Origin: Brachynemurus nebulosus
Taxonomy: Eukaryota; Arthropoda; Insecta; Neuroptera; Myrmeleontidae
Assembly: GCA_035578155.1 (NCBI GenBank)
Contig: JAPWDM010000005.1
Location: 29,318,108 to 29,382,107 of the forward strand
Length of the DNA: 64,000 nucleotides
Reading direction: 5' to 3'
Of the stretch, positions 24,101-33,448 are shown piece by piece. Position 1 is the first letter of the stretch, and each line of letters begins with the position of its first letter. Below the pieces are notes generated by a model. That model ran no database searches. It saw nothing but the letters and a program-made list of their open reading frames with translations, and was not told where the DNA came from. Both the position numbers and the translations under genes were made by a program.

Positions 24101-27100
24101 ATATAAAAGTTTTCCTAATTTTTCTAAAATTTATTAAAGATATGCACGTTATAATTAATTTATTCAATGATTATGATAATGTGAAAGATGATTACAGCTG
24201 TTTGACTTATAGAGACGACATAATACTGAAGTTTTAATATATTTAAATTTTTATTATTTTTTGAGATCTTATTCGAAAAATTACTAACAAATTTTAGAAA
24301 ATTTACAAATGTGCCTAATGGGGAAATAACTACATATCTGTAGGAATATTTATGACTGCAAAATTTCACATTCTGTAAAGTCACACATGTGCACTGACTC
24401 ATAATAGTTCATAAATTAATTATTTGAAACACATGTTTTATGATACAATTGATGTATTTATCTATTTTTTAATTTTTATAATGAAAATATGCTTTGATAA
24501 AAAGATTAAAAAAATTAATAAATATTTACATTAAGAAATTTTTCCAAATCCATTTTTTTTAAATGTTTTGTTCGCTTTTGTAGTATTGTTATGTAAAAAA
24601 AAAATTTTTTTGACCATAAAGTCTAAAACTCTTCGTAAAAAGTCCATCCGTCAAAACGACGTCAATGTATGATTAACGTTTCTCGTAGACGAACGTATGA
24701 TTCTAGGGTTAAAAATATCAATGTATGTATATGTACGTATGTTTACGTATATTGAATCATTTTATGTATATTTGTTTATATAAAGTTTCTTTAAAAATAT
24801 TGCCGGTCCCTGGCGAAGTTTACTGTGAAAGTGTTAGGATTGTATAGTGTTAAAAAGTTGGTATTTACCGTCTGTTCGGTGGTTTCCGTTGCATTGATGT
24901 GTTACCGGCCGTATGCTTCTTTCGCAGTAAATCGTCGTCATCTGATGACGTACTATCTGATGAGGATGTGTCGGTGACTTTATTTCTGGCTCTACGTCTC
25001 AAGCGTCGCCGGGGAAGTTCTCGTCGTTCCCGACACACTCTAGTTTCTTCTTGTTCCACTTTTTTTTTTTTTAACAAAAAATATTGTTACGGGTCAATTT
25101 TAAAAACTGGCTACGTTTTCATTTACGGTAATTATGCAGAAGCACGGCTCCACCTATTTTTGACTCTAAAAGAAAAACTAATGATTCGATTTTGATGATT
25201 TTTTTTTTAAATGTTCGTCGCTACGGCGGATTAATTAAAAAAAAACACTACAAATCGACACCGATAATGGAAAGGCTGGGAAACTGTTTTAAAACTTGAC
25301 AAAATTCAATTTTTTCAAATTTTCTTTTGTCATTTAGTGTGTGTGCGTTTATATGTGTATTTGAGTGCAAAGTCTAGTAAAACTGACCAAAATAAATACT
25401 GTTTCAAGAATAAAAAAATCGATATCTCGTTACATTTTCGAAATATTGAGCGTGGAAATTAGAAAAATTGACTTAATTTTGACGACTACGATTACCTCAA
25501 CGCCGTGATTTGAGAGCATATTCTGGTAAAATGGATCAAAATAAATAAGAGTAGATAATATAAAAACTAGGTGGTAATGTTAGTTAAGGTTAGGTTAGCT
25601 TAGTTAGTTTTGACAATATATTTCGACTTTGATATAAAAACTAGGTGGTGAGGTTAGTTTAGTTAGATTTTACAATATATTTCGGCTCTGATATAAAAAC
25701 TAGGTGGTGAGGTTAGTTAAGGTTAGGTTAGTTTAGCTAGTTTTGACAATATACTTTGACTTTGATATAAAAACTCGGTGGTGAGGTTAGTTAAGGTTAG
25801 GTTAATTTAGTTAGTTTTGATAATATACTTCGACTTTGACATACATGCCTACAAAATAACAAAAGAAAATCTAAAAAAATTGAATTTTTTCAAATTTAAC
25901 GACAGTTTCTCAGCATTTTTATTATCGGTATCGATTTGTAGTATTTTTTTAATGAATCCGCCGTAGCGACGAACACTTAAAAAAAAAATCATTAAAATCG
26001 GATCATTAGTTTTTCTTTTAGAGCCAAAAATAGGTGGAGCCGTGCTTCTGCATAATTATCTCATTTACTTACGTTTAAGCGGTTTAGGTTTTCGTTGTCG
26101 TAGTTTATATTTTGGACTAGCGTGTCGTTCTTCAGTTGTGCTATCACTGTCTGAATACGGTAAAAAAAATGTTTAGTGTCACTGGAATTTATTGAATTAG
26201 CAAATTGTGTTAATACCATTTTGTTGGACGCTAATAACAGCTCGTTGACGAAGTCTACTGCTGCGAATTAGCGGCGGGCGAGAATCTTCATCATTCATTT
26301 TATTCGATTTTGGTTTTTCGGCGTCATTCTGTGGCTCATTTTGATTTGCAGCCCCCGTTAGTTCTTCCGTTGTGGCTTCACCGTTCATTACCCTATCATT
26401 ATCATCTGGTTTGTCTGAAAAATTGAATATTTGATGTTTTATCTGAAGAATCCGAAAAATATAATCGCCTGATCTAGAAAAAATGTAGTGCTACGTAAAA
26501 AAAAATCTAAACGATGACAGATATCACAAAATTATAAGAGTTCCGATGTTTTGACTGCGGAACCCTAAAAAAATTTTATAGCTACAGGTGGAAGCAACCA
26601 ATTGCTATACTCAGGAGCTCTATAGCTCCTGTTGTGTCCAAGATATGACACAAAAAAAGTTTTTTTGAAATGGAATACCATATTTATTTATTGAGTGAAA
26701 ATCATACTAATATTATAAATGTGAAAGTGAGTTTATTTGTCTCGCTTTCAATTTTACGTAGAAATATCGGAGGGTAGAGGGGAAGGACATAGGTTATTTT
26801 TCACCACGAAAAAATTTATTTAAAATAAAACAATGAAATTATGACAGTTTTTTTTAAAAACAATTGTTGATAGAAGGAACGAAAAAGGACATAGGCTACT
26901 TTTTACTTCGGGAAAACATCCGATTTCTGTAGAAAAATGTACATAAAATTTAACTAATTTAACTAAATGTACATAAATTTAAATTTAACAATATTATGTA
27001 GTCATAATATTAAAATATTACCCGGGTGAAGCTGCGAGTAAATTTTTTTTTTCAGTTAGATGAATATTTTAAGAATAATTGAAATGATTTACAAATTTTA

Positions 27101-30100
27101 CTCAAAATTTGATTCTGAAATTTTTATACGACTTTCTAGACCAGACGATACACTTTAAAGAAAATTATACCTTTCGAACTATTTTCTGTTGATGGTAAAG
27201 AAGATTCCATAGAACCATTTACTTGAGATCTTTGACGAATTTCTTGTGTCGATGAATTTCTGCTTAAAAATTTATAAACATATTTCTTGTTTACATTAGA
27301 ATTACTAGTCCTAAAAAAATTTAAATACGTTATTTAAGTAAAAAGTAATCTTTTTCCTTAAATAACTTTTTGAATTCATGTTTTTTTTTAAATGGATTTT
27401 GTATTGATTTAGCAAAAAACTGCGATACGTAAAGAAATCTGAAAACAAACCTTGTTCTCCTAATATCACTGATGGACTCTTTCAGTATCTCGTTCGCCTT
27501 TCGATCATTATTTTCCTCTTCCGGTATTCGACTTTCCTTTGAATCTTCTTCGTGATCCGAACTAAATTCTTTCTTAAACTTCGGATATCCCCGAATCATC
27601 TGATGTTCCGTGATCCAACTCGTGTTGAATGTGCTATATTTGAATTTTCGTTGTCGTTTACTTCGCCGAACTGAAATCAAATTTTGATTAATCATCCCTG
27701 TTTTTGATGATTGGCGGAAAAACTTACTTTCAACGTCCGGTTTTTCATCGGAACTATTCAATTCTTGCGAAAATGGTGAGTTTGGATCGGCGTAACATTC
27801 GCGTTTCAAAGGACGTAAACCTGCCCGACTTCTTATTCGTTCGTTGACCAGTTTCTCTGACGGTATCCGTCTTCGCCTACCTCGTCGAATTGGATGGCTA
27901 TCACCGGAGTAATTAATTTCTTCCGATCTCACTTTTATAATTCGTCTTTTGGGTCTTAATTAAGAAAAAAAAAATTAATATGGGAATTCAACCGGTGGTA
28001 ACCTATCCTTATCCAGTGTTGGGCGCAATCGATTACTTTTGTAATTTGATTAATAATTAGATTACATGGAATCGTAATTACAAGTAATCGGATTACATAT
28101 CTGATTACATGTAATCGTGATTACTTGTAATCGAATTACAAATTATTTTTACTAATAACCAATAAGTGTATAAATATACACAAGTATTGAAAAACTGTTT
28201 TGAATATCAAATCGTGAAAAACCTTACGTAGGTAGTTGTCTTTTGTGATAATGTGATAAACTATTTTTTGAAAATTTTGCTATTTTATTGCTAAAAATAA
28301 TTTTTACCCATATTTATACAGGAAGAGTCGTGATCACGGCCCCAAATTAAAACTGATAATAGGCCACAAAAAGTTGAACAAAAAACCTTAATATTACTTT
28401 TTGCTAGAACGTATAGTTTCGAAGAAAGTAACTTTTAAAAAAATTTTGACGACCACTGGTTGCCTAACTTTTTTAATAATGTTGCATATAGCTGGATATA
28501 CTGAAATACGCCAACGTCATTTCGTATTATTTTGAAGGCTTGCTGTATTCGATTTTGCAAATCTTCAACATCACTCACTTTCAGGTAAACACACAAACTA
28601 ACATGTAATAAAATAATTTTCTTAACTAACACGTAATAAAATAAAGACTAAACACTAAACTAATTAGTTACTAAGCACTAAATGAAAATGTAAAATAAAA
28701 GTTACCAATAAAAATACTAATGACGTTAAAAGTTAAAACAAAAATATTCAAAATAAAATAAAAAATAAAAAAAACACGTGTCAACATTTGAATACAAATA
28801 AGACCAACATGTTACATATCATGGTATCTGTCGTCATATCATATGAGTATGCATTAGTGATGCGACTCGAGTAGGATTTTGTGACTCGAGTCACTCGAGT
28901 AATTTTGCTACGTCACTCGAATTGTACTCGAGTTTTCGAGTCACTCGAGTCAACCGAGTTAACTATTTCACTCCCTCCAACTCGAGTAAGATTTTTTTAA
29001 GCATTTTTAAATACCTTTATTGAATTAGTAATATGAGGTAATATGAAATAAAATACATATGATTAGTGTACATATTATTTATTTATGTAATCAACAAATA
29101 AAAGTAAAATGACTTCTTAAGAATAATAAAATTTCCATGTAAGGATGACCAATTAATGACCATAAATAACATTTATGCAATTTTGATTGCAAATAAAAAT
29201 TAAACTTAGTTATTTTATAATTAGTTTCAATTATCAATCATTGATTATTTGATTAAATATTTTGGTTGTATTTTTCTTATTTAAATATTTCAATTTTATT
29301 GACTAAAAAGTGGATAAAGTAGGTTATTATATTTAAGTCAATTATCGGTATAATCGATTATACCTCGATTAATATATCGATTATTAGTATATAATCGATT
29401 AATCGATTGGTAAAATAATCGAATCGGAACATCATTATTATACACCTATACTTTAGTCTTTACTAGTAATATTAACGAAAGCTAAATTCAAAATCACACG
29501 TATGTCCCACTTTCATAAAATAATTATTCAATAGTTCAATCAAATCAACATAATACCTATTAATTTATTGTTATCGTATCAAGTGCAAGTTTCAACCCGT
29601 CTCTTTGTAACTAGTGAAGTAACATCTGGCCCTAACCGAGTCTACTCGGTGTGCCGAGTTGACTCGGAAACTCGAGTGCAATTGAACTCGAGTAAAAAAT
29701 TTTTTTTCACTCGAATACGAGTTTGACAAATTCACTCGAGTCACTCGAGTAAACATCACTCGAGTCGCATCACTAGTATGCATTGCATTCGGGTATTCCC
29801 ACAAATTTGAAGGCCATAATATGTATGTACTGATATTAGGTACCTAAACTAACACGGCTGTGTCGTCTACCAATGACTACCGGTAGTCATCAGTTCATCA
29901 CACATACACACATAAATCAATGTATTTGTATGCATGCTAAAACTATTAGACCAGTGATCCTAAAACAATGGCTTCGAATTTTGGAAATTAATTTTTTCGA
30001 AAACTAAGCACCATAGAAAAAAATTGTATTAGGATTTTTTGTTCAACTTTTTGTGGCCTATCATCAGTTTTAATTTAGGGCCGTGGTTACGACTCACCCT

Positions 30101-30888
30101 GTATATCTTAGACAAAAGTAATCGTAATTATGTAATCAAATTACTGAAACGATTACATATTTTGTAATTCAGAAACGATTACATTACGATTACAAAATGT
30201 AATTGTAATCGAAATTCTTAGATTAGATTTTGTGAATGTAATTTGTACTCATGATTACCAATTACAAAAACTTAATCTGTAATTTGATTACATTTTGCCC
30301 AGCACTGTCCTTACCGATCCGAATGGTGTGGCGTAAACAGATTATAGTCAGTCGCATCGTGGTCAAGGTCATCCATTAAGTCCTCCGATTCGTCTTCAAT
30401 GACATTTCGTCGAGAAAACACGCCGCGACGATTCGGTCGATTGTCCATATCTAAACGTTTACTACTACGAAGTGACGATCTAAGGTGATTTCTTCGAACG
30501 CTTCGCGAATAATCACGTTGCTCCGACGTGCAAACGAATCGATTTCGTAGCTCCCGAACACGATTGTTTAAACATGTGGTGGATCTACTGGCCCATTTTG
30601 GACTCCACGGTTCACTCTCTTCCTCGTGCGACGGTTGCTCATCCACGTCGCTACTTCCACGATCAGCACTACTCTCCTCCACGCTTGATTCTTTCGTCTG
30701 ATGATAAAAATTAAAAAAAAAAATTAGTAAACACACATGCTTATTTTAAATCAAGACTAAAATACAGAGTATCTTAAATTCAAGATACATTTATACAAAG
30801 GAAATTTGAAGAAACATACCCCTGGCGTACGATAATGTGAGTGGCGACGTCCTTCCGATACCGTTTCTGAACGTCTTGTATTCACCAT
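18180..30888 (-). CDS. ATAD2: ATAD2-type AAA ATPase with bromodomain
   Basis: Seventeen exons join in phase to 1391 aa: 30888-30820, 30697-30315, 27954-27728, 27670-27451, 27310-27171, 26414-26217, 26150-26073, 25058-24869, 23536-23170, 22412-22161, 22095-21883, 20497-19946, 19883-19402, 19327-19137, 19080-18809, 18751-18455, 18224-18180. This length is close to vertebrate ATAD2. The product is a chromatin-bound hexameric ATPase that reads acetylated histones. Order: basic/acidic N-terminus (1-500), AAA1 with Walker A GPPGTGKT (572-579) and Walker B IIFFDEIDG (632-640), arginine region RRPGRFDRE, a degenerate AAA2 lacking a P-loop (about 780-990), bromodomain (about 1044-1165) with acetyl-lysine asparagine N1121, a basic patch and a C-terminal helical tail. 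The usual RVF shelf reads FMF (1064-1066). Short introns are 56-140 nt; the five longest besides the last are MITE-filled. Confidence 0.96.
18225..18454 (-). other. ATAD2 intron 16 (230 nt)
   Basis: Donor GTAAGT and acceptor TTTTAG join codon-exact ends (phase 0). Part of an apparent ORF on the plus strand (18252-18443) is intronic and has no support. Confidence 0.85.
20619..21856. mobile_element. Long-TIR element in ATAD2 intron 11, carrying a nested hairpin
   Basis: The outer arms (20619-20768 and about 21705-21856) are about 150-bp near-identical inverted repeats containing GAAATGACGTCATTATCGTC and GATGCTAGCTGTCC. The right edge lies only 26 nt from the intron's donor at 21882. The interior (21290-21610) is shared with repeats at 31740-32045 and 44750-45050. 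No ORF. TA/ATA flanks suggest a Tc1/mariner-like origin, not proven. Confidence 0.8.
20768..21105. mobile_element. Nested foldback MITE: about 340-bp near-perfect palindrome
   Basis: Two arms of about 165 bp, ATTGCCAAATTATATAAG at the left and its complement at the right, are separated by only a few bases at about 20936-20945 (CCTAGGTAGTAAGGTACC region). The insertion splits the left arm of the surrounding element: the outer right arm gives the empty site, where CAATACGGTACTTGACTG is continuous. Confidence 0.85.
22518..23127. mobile_element. TTAA-flanked MITE in ATAD2 intron 9
   Basis: TTAA at 22514-22517 and 23128-23131 flank a 610-bp segment with inverted ends: GGGGGATTCTGGTCTAGA at left and, complemented, GAAGGTATTCTGGTCTAGA at right. 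A TTAA duplication points to a piggyBac-type mobiliser. The intron is 757 nt with it and about 143 nt without. A related TCTGGTCTAGA end is present in the intron 5 element. Confidence 0.75.
23855..24708. mobile_element. Non-autonomous piggyBac element in ATAD2 intron 8
   Basis: TTAA at 23851-23854 and 24709-24712 flank an 854-bp element beginning CCCTAGAATCATACGT and ending in its inverted partner (complement CCCTAGAATCATACGTTC). CCC ends with a TTAA duplication are characteristic of piggyBac. Subterminal GTCAAAACGACG blocks recur at 23876, 24037 (variant, direct context CGTCAAAAGGACG) and 24650. No transposase ORF remains. Confidence 0.9.
25131..26056. mobile_element. Long-TIR MITE in ATAD2 intron 7
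   Basis: A 926-bp element with arms of about 170 bp (25131-25300 and 25905-26056), beginning ATTATGCAGAAGCACGG and containing GTTCGTCGCTACGGCGGAT. TA flanks both ends (25129-25130, 26057-26058), fitting a Tc1/mariner-like MITE. It starts 16 nt from the donor of intron 7; without it the intron would be about 86 nt. The interior holds a tandem array. Confidence 0.85.
25556..25845 (+). repeat. Tandem repeat, about four units of 65-77 bp
   Basis: Each unit starts AAAACTAGGTGGT and contains GTTAGTTAAGGTTAGG and GACAATATACTTCGACT. Units start near 25560, 25637, 25697 and 25771. The second unit has lost an internal AAGGTTAGGTT block. It is internal to the 25131-26056 element. Confidence 0.85.
26462..27150. 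mobile_element. Probable MITE in ATAD2 intron 5
   Basis: Short inverted ends: ATCGCCTGATCTAGAAA at left pairs with the complement of TTTCTAGACCAGACGAT at right. The right edge is about 20 nt from the intron 5 donor (27170); the left edge is about 45 nt from the acceptor. Without it the intron is about 65 nt. Boundaries are approximate and no target duplication was fixed. Confidence 0.6.
27671..27727 (-). other. ATAD2 intron 3: 57-nt in-frame intron (exitron-like)
   Basis: GTAAGTTTTT donor and GATTTCAG acceptor bound 57 nt, a multiple of three, and the retained reading has no stop codon. Spliced product gives PDVE-IRRSKRQR, matching the DVEVRRS motif of vertebrate ATAD2, so splicing is the conserved form; retention would insert 19 residues. 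Confidence 0.85.
28014..30307. mobile_element. hAT-like element at the ATAD2 intron 2 splice donor
   Basis: Ends CAGTGTTGGGCGCAAT (left) and, complemented, CAGTGCTGGGCAAAAT (right) fit the hAT CAGNG terminus. Flanks TCCTTATC (28006-28013) and TCCTTACC (30308-30315) are an 8-bp target duplication with one change. Repeated GTAATCGATTAC-like blocks fill both subterminal regions. The right target copy spans the last base of exon 2 and the first seven bases of intron 2. It contains a second hAT element. No transposase ORF is seen. Confidence 0.9.
28855..29775. mobile_element. hAT MITE nested inside the intron 2 hAT element
   Basis: Perfect 8-bp duplication GTATGCAT at 28847-28854 and 29776-29783. 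Ends TAGTGATGCGACTCGAGT (left) and ACTCGAGTCGCATCACTA (right) are exact inverse matches. Dense ACTCGAGT blocks fill 150 bp at each end. A further ATCGATTA-rich cluster lies at 29340-29430. Confidence 0.92.
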
Positions 30889-33448
30889 CTACACCCAATT
30901 ACCAAAAAACCAAAATAATTAACAAACTACACAAAAAAAATTACAATAGAATATTTGACTGAAATCAACACGTTGATGGACGCAGACAATTATAAAAATA
31001 ATCGAAATTGGAACACAATTTTTTTTTTTCTGAATATTTTAAATTTAATCATTAGTGTAGTGCTATATACTGTCAGAATTATTCAAATTTAACTTGGTGC
31101 GAGATAGGTACAAAAGTATAGCTTAGCGAAAAAATTTTCTTTTATCAAAAATTAAATAATGTATTAATATCCTTCAGTTATTATATTTGTATACCACTTG
31201 TCTTTTTGAATTTCCACGCGCTTATGTTGTAGCAATATAAAAGCATTGTTGAAAAAGCGTTGTAAAATGATGTTTATAAATTATGTTTCAAAAACGGCGC
31301 CGGTCAATAATTTTTATTTGTTATTAAATATGGTTTGTAACTTTGTATTTTATAATATATTAAATTTTTATCAAATTCCTTTGACAAGTTTTCATTTTAT
31401 TCAAAAAAAATAGTTTTCCCATAAGAGCCCGTGTTAAAATTACAAAACTTTGAAACCGCTTTTCTCAAAATTGGGGCGGTCAATTTTTTTTCGGTATAGG
31501 CTCGTATTATTGGTATGTATTGAATTAAATAAATGTCTAAAGAAGTTTCGTTAAAATCCTTTGAAAAATCGTTTTACGGACCAGCTGCGTTAACGCTATA
31601 CAGCAGCTGCATTCCATTAACGTGTTAAAAAATTATTTTAATTAAATCCCGTATTTTTTTCATATTAATTGACTCTTCTATTTTTGACCGTTTTTGTCCA
31701 AAAATTGTCAAAAATCAACTGTTCAATTGAAAACAAAAAAATTACCGCGAAAGTCTTGTTGCAATGACGTCATAATTTGAAAACAAACAAATGTTAATGT
31801 TAATTTTTATAACATCAAAACTTTGATTATTTCATAACATATCAAAGTAAAAGCGGTTACCGTTTACTTAAACTAATAGAAATATTAAAAATAAAACATA
31901 ATTTCGTTCCACCAATGAAAATTATCAGAATTAACTTTTTTGTTTACAAATTGTGATACAATTTCGAAGTAATGGTGGAAAATTAACGATTTACAAGATA
32001 AATTTAAATAATTACAAACACAGTCAAGTACCCTATTAAACTATGTTCTACAGTTTCAAATAAATCAAAAATTTCGGGGTTCAGTAAATGCAATTAAGTT
32101 TACTAGAAGATTATGCCAAAAATCTGCATCTAAGAGATTTCCCAGAAATAATCGTGCTTCTAATCTACAATTATAGATTTTCATACTTTTGATTTTTGGG
32201 ATTAACTTCCTACTTTCTAAATTTTTAAAAATATGTATTTTCAAATAAATCCTTAGCGAATAAAGAACATTAACTGATACTAAAGACAATTTTTTTTACG
32301 AATTTTCTCTCGAAACTCTTTTTAATATCCGACAGCTTCGGCTGTCTGGGTAATACCTTTCACGTTTTGCATATGATTTTTAAACACAATTATTAATTTT
32401 TCAACAATACTAATTTTTGTTAAGATTTTTCAAAATTTTTCAACATACTGCAACTTTTAATCCTAATAACTAGTGATTCACAAATTTCAAAATGGCAATA
32501 TTAAAATGACAGAGTAAGGTTAATCTAATAGCCAATATTTATTTAATTTAGTAAAACACAATAATATAATTAAAAAAACATAAAATTACAAAAATAATTA
32601 AACATTAATAAATAAACTAGTAATTATCTGAGTAAAACAAAGATGGTATTTTTACATAATAGATAATTGCAACATGTCAGTTAGTCAACATTTTTTAACT
32701 AATATAGTAAAACATAAAACAAGAAAATAAAATTATTAATTATAATCAAAAAAATCAATAAACTTACGTTTAAAATAGAACAATTTTTTAAGAAATATCC
32801 ATAACACTAAGAAATTTTTGCGGTAAACATAGTTTTGACAGTATTCCTTTATTTGATACTTTTAAACGGTTGAATTTTTACAACTTACCAACCTTGAAAC
32901 TATAAAAATTCCAGCGACCTACTTTTAAATATGAGCACTTCTGCCATTCATTAGCTTAATAAAAGCAGAATTATTAGGCAAAAAATTCATACTTTAAGTC
33001 AGAAAAAAGTATACCTTGCAATTAATGATAATTACAATGTAATTTTTATTTTGAAATGAAAAGAGTTCAACGCTTTTTATCGGTACATATCAGATATTTT
33101 ATCAAGGATAACAACATAGAGAAGATTCCGAAGATTCATTCTTTAGATTGTATTTTTTATGATTATTAAGATTATTAACATGATTAACATTATCAGAGAC
33201 ATTATTAATAAGTCCCATACAACATGCATACAACACTTAACATCATAGAACTTAACCCGCTTAATCAAGTTCAGTCAATAAATGTACATTTATAATTTAT
33301 TTATAAATGCAGTTAAAATAAATATCGATGTAATTAGTTGCAATTTTTATAGTGATATAACTGATATAAATTCGTTACTTACGTTACCAACGTTACCAAC
33401 AATCGATAATATTTCGGTGATTCCCCTGTCAACCTATAAACAAAAAAA
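30889..33448. other. Divergent spacer between ATAD2 and PDE12
   Basis: About 2.6 kb separates the two start codons and should hold both promoters; no TATA or initiator is convincing. It contains repeat family X (31740-32045) and a GACAGC-TTCG-GCTGTC stem with a UUCG-type loop at 32331-32346. The ORF at 32065-32289 has no recognisable content. Confidence 0.5.
31740..32045 (+). repeat. Dispersed repeat X, copy in the ATAD2-PDE12 spacer
   Basis: Homologous to 21290-21720 and 44750-45050. Shared blocks: ATCAAAACTTTGATTAT, ACTAATAGAAATATTAAAA, CCAATGAAAATTATC and, at the right, ACACAGTCAAGTACC (also inverted at 21690). Probably fragments of one DNA-transposon family. Confidence 0.7.

Noticed and set aside
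25081..26050. Possible extra ATAD2 exon in the inverted repeat of intron 7.
   Set aside because: The sequence is a TIR element, and the exons on either side already join in phase.
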